In this document: piece after piece, positions 51,601-57,900 of the stretch
How the letters are laid out: each line of letters starts with the position of its first letter
Position numbering within the stretch: position 1 is the first letter of the stretch
NCBI RefSeq assembly: GCF_028769735.1
Contig: NC_088178.1
Coordinates: 25,937,357 to 26,001,356 of the forward strand
Direction: 5' to 3'
DNA length: 64,000 nucleotides
Source of the DNA: Zonotrichia leucophrys gambelii
Lineage: Eukaryota; Chordata; Aves; Passeriformes; Passerellidae
Notes under the pieces: model-generated
Databases searched by the model: none
Seen by the model: the letters and a program-made list of their open reading frames with translations, nothing else
What the model was told of the DNA's origin: nothing
Position numbers and translations under genes: made by a program

Positions 51601-52921
51601 TTCTTAATTCTACCACTAGCCCGAATGCCTTTAAGTGCTTAAGATAAGTATCTGAGCTCATTTACATAATTGCAACATTATGAAATACTGTTCAGTCAAA
51701 TCAGAACATTGCTGGTTAAAAAAAAACCCCATGCTTTTTGCCAGTCGGTTACGTTAGGTTGGCTCTCAGTGCGCCGGAGCTCCCCAACGCCGTAATTACC
51801 GCGAGGATTAGAAACTTGTTACTCACGTAGTCATGAAAGGCTTTGGCTTCACTCGAATGTTCACAAGTGTCTCGCCTTTCGGGAGCTGCGCAGTACAGGT
51901 CCCAAAACACGCTGCACGGCAGGGAGAGACGGGAGAACAGCAGTTACTCATCGGGGATCGGGCACCCAGGTCAGCGCAGGTGAGCGGCTTCGCTGGGCTG
52001 GCACCACAGCTGGATCCAGCTGTGCATCCCAGCTTTACACTGCCGGGACCTGGCTCAGGAGCGGGGATGCTGGGTGCTTGAGGGAGCAAAAGTAGCCTTC
52101 AAGAGGCAGCGCCTCGGAGGGATAACCCCCGTGAGAGTTCAGACACTTCTCGCAGCCCCGCAGCCGCCCAGCCCTGCTCCCCTGGGCGCCCCAGCGGCAC
52201 CGGCACAGCCCGGTGCCTGCGGCTGGCCCGGCAGCTCTCCAGCGGGAGCCCTGCCCGCCGCTCCCGCGGGGCCAGGGGTGGCTCCGCCGCGCCTCGACGC
52301 CCGCGGGGAGCGGGAGCCGGGGCGGTTCGGGGCTCGCCGCCGCTGCTGACTCACGCCACTACCGGGGCTGCACCCCGCGGGGCCCCGCGCCCCCGGGGGG
52401 CTGCTCCCACCCGCCACGGGACACCCCCGCACTTACCACCACCAGGAGTGCAGGAAGCCGGGGGGCTCGCCCAGCGTGATGTTCTTCTCCCACCGGATCT
52501 GCGGGCGAGAGGAAGACGGCGGGGGGTGGGTTGGGGGGGGGCGGCGCGGGCGGGGGGTGGTCGCGGGTGGGCGTGGGCCCCCACGCGCGGCGACCCCCCG
52601 GCGCCGCCGCCGCCCCGCGCAAGATGGAGGGCGGGCGTGCGGCGGCGCACAAAGGGCGCGGGGGGCGGCGGGGCTCACCTCGGACAGGAAGGTCTGCGCA
52701 GACTTCTGGGCGCCGACGTGCAGCAGGTACTCGTAGACGTACAGCGCCAGCCTGCAACAGCCGAGCGCCGGGTCGGAGGAGGAAGAGGCGCCCCGCTCCC
52801 GCCCCGCACAAAGCCGCCCGCCGCCACCGCCGCCCCGCTCCCCCCGCCGCCGCCGCCGCTCTTACTTCTCCCGCGCCTGCCCGTCCGAGGGCACCGCCGA
52901 GCCCTTCCCTTTGGCGAACAT
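527..52921 (-). CDS. SSBP3: SSBP3 gene, coding exons 1-15 (3' end missing)
   Basis: Fifteen exons with canonical GT-AG borders and consistent phases join into 335 codons plus one base. The N-terminus [19 protein letters not shown] is the SSBP3 form; SSBP2 and SSBP4 begin MYGKGK and MYAKGGK. Residues about 16-48 form the LisH domain inside the LUFS/FORWARD region, followed by [20 protein letters not shown]. From residue 93 on the protein is Pro/Gly/Met-rich and probably disordered. The family acts in the nucleus: it binds LDB1/CLIM, protects it from RLIM-driven turnover and so supports LIM-homeodomain complexes. A chicken member was originally described as binding pyrimidine-rich single-stranded DNA. 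The ATG at 52921 has A at -3 and is the only ATG in an upstream-open frame. The conserved C-terminal 53 residues (about 336-388) lie left of position 1. Compared with the human sequence as I remember it, I see small changes such as PPGAVPG, NPSSANS, GPGMPG, GGPMQRM and PPAGSRSN. No frameshift or internal stop is present. Confidence 0.97.
734..955 (-). mobile_element. CR1 LINE fragment, 5'-truncated
   Basis: Read on the plus strand, it has the order typical of an antisense CR1 3' end: CAGAATCACTGAATTG, then CCAAGTCCAACAGTC, then GACGGTGACTCCACCACTGC, then CTTCAATGACAAAAAGTTTC. CR1 elements are usually 5'-truncated, as here. The element is diverged, so it is old. It lies in SSBP3 intron 14, in the same orientation as the gene. 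Confidence 0.85.
1303..1373 (-). CDS. SSBP3: SSBP3 coding exon 14
   Basis: Two bases complete Asp286, then residues 287-309 follow ([17 protein letters not shown] then AGSRSN). [11 protein letters not shown] is the SSBP3 form (SSBP2 has NMYTLMNAVPP). The acceptor is CCACAG|AT and the donor is AAT|GTAAGT. The exon sits in unusually AT-rich flanks. Confidence 0.95.
1788..1842 (-). CDS. SSBP3: SSBP3 coding exon 13
   Basis: Residues 268-285 ([18 protein letters not shown]) plus one base of Asp286. The acceptor is CCACAG|GGT and the donor is G|GTATGA. This sequence is identical in all SSBP paralogues I know, so it does not discriminate between them. Confidence 0.95.
2018..2053 (-). CDS. SSBP3: SSBP3 coding exon 12 (36-bp microexon)
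   Basis: Residues 256-267: [12 protein letters not shown]. It is only 36 bp and phase 0 on both sides. The acceptor is CTACAG|ATC and the donor is GTG|GTGAGT. The serine patch is conserved across the SSBP family. Confidence 0.95.
2237..2285 (-). CDS. SSBP3: SSBP3 coding exon 11
   Basis: One G completes Met239, then residues 240-255 follow ([16 protein letters not shown]). The acceptor is CCCCAG|GGGGCC; phase with exon 10 requires the first G to finish the split ATG codon. The donor is TCA|GTGAGT. The intron separating it from exon 10 is 99 bp. Confidence 0.95.
2385..2449 (-). CDS. SSBP3: SSBP3 coding exon 10
   Basis: Residues 218-238 ([16 protein letters not shown] then MPGIN) plus AT of Met239. 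The acceptor is TTGCAG|AAC and the donor is AT|GTAAGG. Human has GPAMPGINM. Confidence 0.95.
2450..5252 (-). other. SSBP3: SSBP3 intron 9 (2.8 kb)
   Basis: I see no gene. It contains a small GC-rich, CpG-containing patch at about 4165-4315 and an A-rich run at 3547-3566. The longer open frames here lack a recognisable domain or consistent splice signals. Confidence 0.6.
5253..5329 (-). CDS. SSBP3: SSBP3 coding exon 9
   Basis: Two bases complete Gly192, then residues 193-217 follow ([16 protein letters not shown] then MGPMGPGPQ). GGPMQRM matches the SSBP2/SSBP4 form, where human SSBP3 has GGSMQRM. The remaining [15 protein letters not shown] is SSBP3-type. The preceding intron is only 107 bp. 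The donor is CAG|GTAAGC. Confidence 0.95.
5437..5503 (-). CDS. SSBP3: SSBP3 coding exon 8
   Basis: Residues 170-191 ([16 protein letters not shown] then DPTRQQ) plus one base of Gly192. The acceptor is TCACAG|CCC and the donor is G|GTAAAC. Human has PPGGVPG here, so Gly to Ala is a small lineage difference. Confidence 0.95.
5504..7355 (-). other. SSBP3: SSBP3 intron 7 (1.85 kb)
   Basis: Unique intronic sequence. No recognisable repeat, RNA gene or exon was found. Confidence 0.6.
7356..7415 (-). CDS. SSBP3: SSBP3 coding exon 7
   Basis: Residues 150-169: [20 protein letters not shown]. The exon is 60 bp and phase 0 at both ends. The acceptor is CCACAG|CCG and the donor is CAG|GTACTG. Skipping it would remove 20 residues and give the length of a reported 368-residue human isoform; matching that isoform to this exon is my inference. 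Confidence 0.95.
7822..8050 (+). repeat. A-rich low-complexity tract in intron 6
   Basis: There is an A16 run at 7822-7837 and a longer A/G-interrupted run at 8001-8050. In the SSBP3 transcript these are U-rich polypyrimidine tracts. The second lies about 150 nt downstream of the cassette exon 6 donor. Confidence 0.9.
8202..8282 (-). CDS. SSBP3: SSBP3 coding exon 6 (27-residue cassette)
   Basis: Residues 123-149: [18 protein letters not shown] then NSMMGPHSQ. The exon is 81 bp and phase 0 on both sides, with acceptor CTCACAG|GGA and donor CAG|GTAAAG. Human SSBP3 isoforms of 388 and 361 residues differ by exactly 27, so this is most likely the alternatively spliced cassette. Long A-runs on the plus strand, which are U-runs in the transcript, lie on both sides. 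Confidence 0.94.
8669..8740 (+). repeat. (CAAA)n and poly-A tract in intron 5
   Basis: A short (CAAA)n stretch runs into more than 20 A residues and further A-rich sequence. In the transcript this is a U-rich tract about 390-460 nt upstream of cassette exon 6. A similar A-rich run lies at 9185-9219. Confidence 0.9.
12161..12250 (+). repeat. (GGCAA)n pentanucleotide microsatellite
   Basis: About 90 bp of imperfect AAGGC/GGCAA units, interrupted by AAAGC, GAGGTTA and GAGGC variants. The minus-strand reading gives Leu-Pro-Cys-rich frames, which are artefacts. Confidence 0.9.
15015..15053 (+). repeat. (TC)n followed by A15
   Basis: About 24 bp of TC dinucleotides run directly into a 15-base A-run. 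Simple-sequence tract in intron 5. Confidence 0.9.
16022..16111 (-). CDS. SSBP3: SSBP3 coding exon 5
   Basis: Residues 93-122: [46 protein letters not shown] distinguishes SSBP3 from SSBP2 (NIPPGDGMPVGPVPPG). The exon is 90 bp and phase 0 at both ends. The acceptor is CCGCAG|AGC and the donor is CAG|GTAGGC. It starts the Pro/Gly-rich, probably disordered region. Confidence 0.96.
16112..28267 (-). other. SSBP3: SSBP3 intron 4, proximal-to-exon-5 part
   Basis: No exon or gene recognised in 12 kb. The sequence alternates GC-rich unique DNA with AT-rich blocks that look like candidate regulatory elements, mainly 19115-19450 and 20930-21060. A-runs occur at 17577-17589 and 26939-26965. Confidence 0.55.
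28268..28512 (+). repeat. CCCTGCCATCCT-type minisatellite
   Basis: Degenerate tandem units built from CCTGCCATCCTTG and TGCTGTGCCATCC, roughly 13-14 bp each, fill about 245 bp. They create repetitive Pro/Cys/His frames on the plus strand and Gly/Arg/Trp frames on the minus strand. It lies inside SSBP3 intron 4. Confidence 0.85.
30156..30415 (-). mobile_element. CR1 LINE 3' fragment
   Basis: The plus strand reads GAATCATAGAATCATTTATG, then AAAGACCTCTAAGAACATCG, then CCACCACTAAACCACGTCCC, then GAAGAAATTTTTCCTAATAT. This is a standard antisense CR1 terminus with the octamer (ATTCTATG)-type 3' end at the low coordinate. About 260 bp, 5'-truncated and little diverged. It inserted in SSBP3 intron 4 in the gene's own orientation. 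Confidence 0.95.
30416..34290 (-). other. SSBP3: SSBP3 intron 4, CR1 to first LTR
   Basis: No gene recognised. An AT-rich, motif-rich segment at about 32180-32310 and a short CTC-rich run at 33913-33938 stand out. The remainder is unique intronic DNA. Confidence 0.55.
34295..35490 (+). mobile_element. Endogenous retrovirus LTR, 5'-truncated
   Basis: Diagnostic blocks of a songbird-type ERV LTR occur in order: ATTTAAGAAGGGAGAAAA, GCAGACCCCAAGGTCAGTG, AGATTCCCCTGCAG, a tandem section, GATGAACTGACCACAGCC, CAACAAATTAAATTAATTTT, and a tail GGGCACCTGGCCCCCAGG close to the expected 3' end. Neither a retroviral coding region nor a second matching LTR lies nearby, so it looks like a solo, decayed LTR. 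The assignment rests on remembered family consensus, and the exact family name is uncertain. Confidence 0.8.
34508..34960 (+). repeat. 39-bp tandem array inside the LTR
   Basis: About eleven copies of a 39-bp unit, beginning CTGCAGCCCATGGAGCTCCA and continuing CGGTGGAGCTGAGACCCTC. One copy is shortened and the last merges into ordinary LTR sequence. Because 39 is divisible by 3, the array reads through in several frames on both strands, giving repetitive [17 protein letters not shown] and [17 protein letters not shown] peptides that I do not regard as genes. Confidence 0.95.
35491..36054 (-). other. SSBP3: SSBP3 intron 4 between two LTRs
   Basis: About 560 bp of unique-looking sequence with no retroviral coding remnant. 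It ends in a short A-run (36036-36046) just before the second LTR. Confidence 0.5.
36055..36612 (+). mobile_element. Second endogenous retrovirus solo LTR
   Basis: It begins TGTCCTGGTTGTGTCTGGGA and continues ATAGAGTTAATTTT, GCTGGTACAGTGCTGTGTTA, TTGATAACACACTGG and ACTGGCCAAAGGG. A TATA-like CAGTGTATAAACTGGG lies near 36318, and ATTAATAAACTACTC with a polyadenylation-type AATAAA near 36484. It ends near a decayed TGGTTTAATCTCAATCA. This matches a very common avian LTR type, different from the LTR at 34.3 kb. I see no internal retroviral sequence and no clean target-site duplication. Confidence 0.88.
36613..36662 (+). repeat. AT/CA-rich simple repeat after the LTR
   Basis: Imperfect (TA)n and (AC)n sequence, abutting the 3' end of the second LTR. 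Confidence 0.8.
37281..37552 (-). pseudogene. Nuclear mitochondrial insertion (numt) of ND3
   Basis: Read on the minus strand with the vertebrate mitochondrial code, it gives [17 protein letters not shown], then [61 protein letters not shown]. This is the C-terminal two-thirds of NADH dehydrogenase subunit 3. It is followed by CAGAAAGTCAGTCTGACTAA, which resembles the start of the next tRNA (Arg). Its Trp codons are TGA, stops in the nuclear code, so it cannot be expressed as ND3. The usual ILFLLFDLE is shortened to ILFDLE. It lies in SSBP3 intron 4. Confidence 0.93.
37553..45398 (-). other. SSBP3: SSBP3 intron 4, 37.6-45.4 kb
   Basis: No gene recognised. Small GC-rich patches occur at about 37780-37920, 38690-38770 and 39840-39950. 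There is a (CAG)7 run at about 41051-41071, a (CA)n run near 40331, A-rich runs near 40090, 40900-40970 and 43668, and (GACA)n near 44457-44475. Confidence 0.5.
45399..45640 (+). repeat. 40-bp minisatellite, six copies
   Basis: Six consecutive copies of a 40-bp unit (one is 41 bp), consisting of GATCCCAGTGCCAGCCAGGC followed by TGGACACAAGGCACAGGGCA. Later copies carry CATCCCAGCATTAGCC. Copies differ by only a few bases, so expansion looks recent. The minus-strand frames reading [17 protein letters not shown] are artefacts. Confidence 0.95.
46020..46405. promoter_or_regulatory. Intronic GC-rich CpG island
   Basis: About 385 bp dense in CpG and GGCCGG/CCGCGG blocks within AT-moderate intron. 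It ends in a (CTC)n run and then a T18/A-rich tract at 46405-46490. It could be an internal SSBP3 promoter or an enhancer island. No first exon in frame with exon 5 could be defined. Confidence 0.5.
48153..48210 (+). repeat. (CCAT)n microsatellite
   Basis: 58 bp of uninterrupted CCAT, about 14.5 units. The source of His-Pro-Ser-Ile and Met-Asp-Gly-Trp repeat frames that are not genes. Confidence 0.98.
48211..51826 (-). other. SSBP3: SSBP3 intron 4, proximal-to-exon-4 part
   Basis: No gene recognised. Two AT-rich blocks at about 50265-50420 and 51580-51720 are candidate conserved elements. (CCAA)n occurs at about 51282-51308 and (GACA)n near 50712-50730. Confidence 0.55.
51827..51911 (-). CDS. 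SSBP3: SSBP3 coding exon 4
   Basis: One base completes Cys64, then residues 65-92 follow ([18 protein letters not shown] then [10 protein letters not shown]). ERRDTCEH is the SSBP3 version; SSBP2 has ERRETCEH and SSBP4 has DRREACEH. This ends the folded N-terminal LUFS part. The donor TAC|GTGAGT opens the 35.7-kb intron 4. Confidence 0.96.
52437..52498 (-). CDS. SSBP3: SSBP3 coding exon 3
   Basis: Residues 44-63 ([13 protein letters not shown] then GFLHSWW) plus two bases of Cys64. This Trp-rich stretch closes the LisH/LUFS region and is nearly invariant across SSBP2, SSBP3 and SSBP4. The acceptor is CCGCAG|ATC and the donor is TG|GTAAGT. Intron 3 (525 bp) is GC-rich with no further coding signal. 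Confidence 0.96.
52679..52751 (-). CDS. SSBP3: SSBP3 coding exon 2 (LisH domain)
   Basis: One base completes Lys19, then residues 20-43 follow ([15 protein letters not shown] then KSAQTFLSE). This is the core of the LisH dimerisation motif, with its characteristic Leu-x-x-Tyr-x-x-Tyr-Leu helix. The acceptor is TTGCAG|G and the donor is GAG|GTGAGC. Intron 2 is 180 bp. Confidence 0.96.
52866..52921 (-). CDS. SSBP3: SSBP3 coding exon 1
   Basis: It encodes residues 1-18 ([18 protein letters not shown]) plus two bases of Lys19. The start context on the minus strand is GGACC-ATG-T, with A at -3. The donor is AA|GTAAGAG, so intron 1 (114 bp) is phase 2. The frame stays open for about 77 codons upstream without another ATG, which fixes this start. 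The exon sits inside the CpG island. Confidence 0.96.
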
Positions 52922-54916
52922 GGTCCGCGCCGAGGAGGAGGGGGGCGGCCGCCGAGAGCCGCCGCTGCCGCCGGAGCCGCTGCGCCCGCCGCCGAGGGAG
53001 CGCCGGGGGCTGTCAGAGCGCCGGCCGCCGCCGCGCCCCCATCGCCCCGCGCCCGCCGCCGCTCGCTGCGCCCAACGCGCCGCTGGCCGCGCACCCGAAC
53101 GTGGCCGCGCCGGGCGCCGCCCCCGCCGCCGACGGGCGCCCGCTGCCGCCAATCACCGCCCGGCGGGGGCGGGGCCTCCCCGCGCCACGCCCCGCTCCGG
53201 AGGCGGCGGGCGGCCTCCCGCGGCGGGCAGGGAGGGCGGGCGGCGGCGGCGTGCGGTCCTAGAGCGCGCCCGGCTCGGCCCGCGGGCGGCGCCGCTTCCC
53301 CAGCGCCGCGCGGCGCGCGGGCCCTTTAAGGCGGCGGGCCGCGGCGCGCAGCGCGCGCTGATTGGCCGGCGCCGCGGAGACCTCGGAAGGGGGGACTTGA
53401 AACCGCCCGTCGGGGGGGCGCGGGGAGCGGCGGTGCGGCCGGGCGGGCGCTGCCGCTCCGCGGCGCCGGGCGGGACGGACCCGGCGGGAGGCAGGCACGG
53501 AGAGGAGGAAGGAGAGAGGGAGGGAGGCGGCCGGGGGCTGGGCACGCCGCCTGCTCCTCCGGACCGGCCCCGGCGGGTCCCGCCCGGCGCCGCGCACCCC
53601 GGCCCCGCGCTGCCGGCAGTCACCCCGGGGCCAGGCGCGCCCGGTGCGCGGAGCCCTGAGCGGAGCCCGGGGCCAGCGTGTCCTGGCTGCCAACTCCAGT
53701 CACGGGGCTCGTTCGCTTCGCTGCCCTTAAAAACACGCGGGGAAAGGCACCCCCGCGGGCCGGGCGGGGGTGGGCTGTGGGGACCCTTCCGCCTCTCTCC
53801 GGGGCTCGGGCAGGGCCACGCTGTCCCAGCGCACCTCCAGTTTAAAACTCAGGGCTTTGCCTCCCTGCCCCACCAACATTGCTTCTGCAGAGCCAAACTA
53901 GCCACCAGCGCCGGCCTCGGGTGGCGGCGCCCGTGGGGACAGATGTTGGAGCGGCACAAAAATAAGGGCTTCAAACAGCTCCTTCCCCCTGCCCTGGCCT
54001 CACCTCTCCCTCCGAAGTGAGTGGCTGAACAAAACCCAGCGGCTGCGCTGGGGCTGTGTGCTGATGAATTACCCCCGCTAGAGCGGGGAGCTGCGCTGGA
54101 AGCACGGGGGATGCCGGTGCGAGCGGGGCCGTGCGCTCCGTGCGGGGGCTCGGAGGCTCCGGGCGGCGGCGGGGGAGCCGCGGGGCGGGGGAGGGAGGCA
54201 GGGAGGGACTCCCGCGGCGGCGGCGGCAGCGCTGCGGCGCCCGTGGGAATGTTCACGGCCACCGGGACCTGCCCGAGCAGGGCCAAACTCGTTCGCAGGG
54301 TAAATTGAGGTTTAAATTGAACTGGGGGGGGAGAAAGTCTTGCAATGCGGTAGGTCGAAAAGGATCAAAACTTGCAGGCGTCCAGGATCGTCTCAGCTGA
54401 AAATGAAAAACTGGGGCTTCACCCAAGTTTTAGGTTTTATGGTGGGGGCCGGGGTGACGGTGGTGATGACAAGGCAGGCGTGAGGGGCTCTGCTCCACGC
54501 ACGCCCCTGCAGCACAGACCAGAGGGACAGGCCAGACAAACCCCAGACTTTGTGTCTCCCGAGCCTCTGCATCCCTCTGCTCCTCTGCTGCTCTGATGAG
54601 TTCAAAAATAACTGGGAGTGTCCCCTGGGACTGAGGCTATGGGATAAATCTGACCCTCCAGCAGCACGTGAGAAGTTCACTAAATATCCCTGGTTAAAAA
54701 TAATACCATGATATCCTGTACCTCCTGCGTGGAGGTGGAAAGCACTAATGCCACTGGAATGATGGGCGCCGTGCCCTCGGCAGCAGAAGGGCCTCTCCGT
54801 GCCCAGAATATTGCCCTGCCCTGCTCCTCTTCTGGAGCTTGTTTTCTTGTAACTCCCATGATTTTCTGGGATAGGTGAGTAGGCAAAACCCAGCCACTTC
54901 CTCTCCCAAACGCTTT

Positions 54917-54959
54917 CTTCATGTCCCAAACTACAAATGGAGTAGTTTGGGACATGAAG
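54917..54959. repeat. Perfect 18-bp inverted repeat
   Basis: The left arm CTTCATGTCCCAAACTAC (54917-54934) and its exact reverse complement (54942-54959) flank a 7-base spacer AAATGGA. Either strand could form an 18-bp hairpin if transcribed. The arms are not part of a repeat family I know. Confidence 0.97.
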
Positions 54960-57900
54960 CAAGCCCAGGGAAGTGAAATGGGAGACAGGATCCCTTCCCC
55001 TCCAGGTGCCTTCAGCAGTCCGGTTCCAGGTCTCCAGACAGGAGTGGAGGATGTTTCCGAGATGCTCAGAGGACAGAACAGGCCGAGAAGGGAGACAGGA
55101 AACCACCTCGGCTTTCCCTCCTCTCTTCCACACAGCTGTAGTTCCCAGCTTTTTCTAGAGGAAACAGCCAAGAGCAGTTGATGAAAAGCTTCCCAAAGTG
55201 GCACCAAAAGAAATTATCAATGTTGCCATCCCAGGGTGGCAGAGCCCGACCTGCCAGGTGCCAAATGCTGGCATGGCAAGGAAGGACACTCCCAGCCCGT
55301 GTGAATTCACCGGGCACTGGCCCTGCCCTCGCATCTCCCCCGACCTGATGATTAGAGCAAATTATAAGCTGGTGCTTTGGACCAACTTAGCTAAAGATCA
55401 GAAGGGAGACTAATTTCATATCATCACCACCGCAGAATGCAATTAAGTGGCTCTGCAAAGTTTTAACGCAAGTTGTGACAGGAAATTTGGGAAAAAATAA
55501 ATTCCCCACACCCAAAGCCAGCAGCTTCACCTAGCCAAGCTGCAGGAGGATGTACTGAGGCTACCGAGTGCTCCCAAGGTGTGCAGGGCCACCTGGGGGC
55601 TACCTTACTTTGGCCAGACTTTCTCTTCGTCAGGAGTTTTTCTTGGGTTGCACCAGAAGTCATTAAAAACCCCAAACCATCACCCAGCTGGTTGTTTTAA
55701 ACACCTGCCCGTGGATTTCTCCCAGCTGTCAGGGTGTCTCCCATGCCAGGGCTGCATTGCATGGCGCCCACCTGGTGGGCACCCGACAGATCCTGCTCCA
55801 CTGAGCCTGAAGGCAGGAGAAGGTGCCTGGTGCCAGGGGGAAAAGGCAGCATCATCCCCTGGGCACAGCAAAGGGAAGGCTCAAATTTACTGCACGCCGC
55901 CAGCGGCTCCGCTGGGACTGCTGTGGGATCCCCGTGGGCAGGCTCCCAGTGGGCAGGGATGTGCAGCAGGAAGGACAGGTTTGGGAGGGAGTAGCTGTGG
56001 GAAGAGTGGCCTCTCCACGTTGCATATTAATGCTCCTTGTGCTTTAATTGCGGTGGGACCTCTCGCGCAGAGCCATTAGCATGCAATGCGGAGGAACATG
56101 TATTTTTGGGATGCCTGCCTGGCTCACAGACTCTCAGCTGTGGGGAGGGGTGGGCTGTGGGATGCAGGGAGAGGTGTCTCGTTCCCCCCCAGCCCAGGGA
56201 TGCCGCTGGAGTCGCAGCTCCTTCCTCGAGCCCCTGAATCATCCCCGCTGCCATCTGCTGCACCCTCGCTCTTCCCCACAGATGTCCTTCTTCCTTCCCC
56301 AGAAGGAGATGAGAACTGAGGACGAGGTGCCAAACACGACTTCAAACAGCATCTAATAAAACATGGGATTAATTTCTTCTGACTGGTGCTCAATGGCTCT
56401 GATTAAGCAGAGCAGGATTTAATTAGCTTGTTTGGACTGCCTGGAAGCCCATGCCAAAGGTGGGGGAGTCTCAGTGGCTGGGTCTCCCCAGGCCCTGACC
56501 AAGAGCTCATGCAGGCCTTGAAGAGCAGAGCCCACTCCTGCCCTGTCAGGATCCTCCTTCAGGATCCTCTGACTACCCTTTACCAGCCAGGATGGGTGCC
56601 TTGGCTGTGCTCAATCCCAGTGACACCCATGGGGCAGGCACAGGGGAATGACAGGAGCAAGGTGGGGTTTGGTGGGGGACACAAGTCGGTTGCCCCACCA
56701 AGAAGACACTGTTGTGTCTCATGCTCTGAACCCCGTGCCTCTTGGCACAAAGCAAACTTGCCCTGCCACCAAGACCTTGAATTTAAAGTAACCCTGCTCT
56801 CTCCCTGATTTACTACCAGTTGCTGGCTCCTCTCCTCTCCCTCCGCCTGTCTCCTTTAACCCATTTCATTATCTATGCTAGCTTAGGCTTGTCTATGTGG
56901 GAACATCACGGTGAAGTTATTGCAAAATAGATGGGCTGTGAATGTAAAGCGTGGCAGCTATTCCCCAGCAGCTCCCAGCGTGGCAGCTCCCATTCCTCAC
57001 CCGCAGTTCCTGCACTAACCTCGGCTGCAGGCAGGCACTGCAAAGGAGCCCAGGAGCACCCGTGTGGGACACAGCTCCTGGGCTTTCCCCTGGGAAAGCT
57101 GGGAAACCATGCTGCATTCCCATAGCTGGGGTTTCACTCTGTGGGTTCCTGTCATTGCAGAGGAGACTAACAGAGGTAGAAGGCACAAAGGGAGAAAGAG
57201 ACAAAGCTGAGGAGGACTGCCCTGTCTGAGGAGCACAGGCAACTTGCAAGCCCCAAACTCACGCTTGTGGTTTGACTCCTGAGGAAAGGGGCAAAGGCAG
57301 AACCCAAAATGTCAGACCCTGGTTACCCTGACAAGGTGTCACCTCTGCTCACCTCCTGCCAGTGCAGGCTGCTCTGGGTGAGTCTGGTTCTCCTCGTTCC
57401 CACTCCTTTGCCACTAACCTGCATCTCCCTGCAAGGGACCTCTCCCCACGCAAACCAGCATGCAGGAGCTGTGGTCCTGCAGGGTGACAGCCCCAGCCTG
57501 GCTCGCAGCAGTGCTGCTGACATTCACACACGGTGCTGTCTGTGTCTGACCCTGCTCCTTCCCTGTGGCTGAGCTCTGGTGGCTGCCACGTGGGGCCAAG
57601 CAGGGCATGAAGTGAGGATGCCTCAAGAGGTCACATCTCAGTGCTGCCTGTCAGTCTCCTATGGCAATGGCATAGCAGGGACCCTTCCAGCAGAGCTGTG
57701 TGTGCCTGCAGACCCCACAGATGATGGGATGGTGCCCATCTTGGAGTTTTCTCAGCCACCCCACAGGACAGCCTCCAAGCTGTGCCCAGCCATTCTCAAG
57801 TGAAGGGTGGCAGCCTCTCCAGAGTAGCAGCAGTTTTCAGCTGCCTTGGGAGCCAGGCAGAAGCCCCACCAAGAATCTGCAGTTCAACTCTAGTGGTTTC

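Larger units (their letters stand above)
52130..54250. promoter_or_regulatory. SSBP3: SSBP3 CpG-island promoter region
   Basis: Very CpG-dense sequence spans coding exons 1-3 and about 1.3 kb upstream of the start codon. Upstream of the ATG there is a CCAAT at 53149-53153, a GGGGCGGGG GC box near 53165-53174, and a reverse CCAAT (ATTGG) at 53361-53365 in CTGATTGGCCGG. No TATA box is evident. This fits a housekeeping or developmental CpG promoter with dispersed starts. The transcription start cannot be placed from sequence alone. Confidence 0.85.

Noticed and set aside
52862..53152. N-terminal extension of SSBP3 by 77 residues
   Set aside because: The frame is open upstream but contains no other ATG, and the family starts at MFAKGKG; the extension is GC-rich 5' UTR.
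52911..54020. 369-codon plus-strand frame antisense to the SSBP3 promoter
   Set aside because: Extreme Arg/Gly/Pro/Ala content typical of antisense CpG islands, and no recognisable domain.
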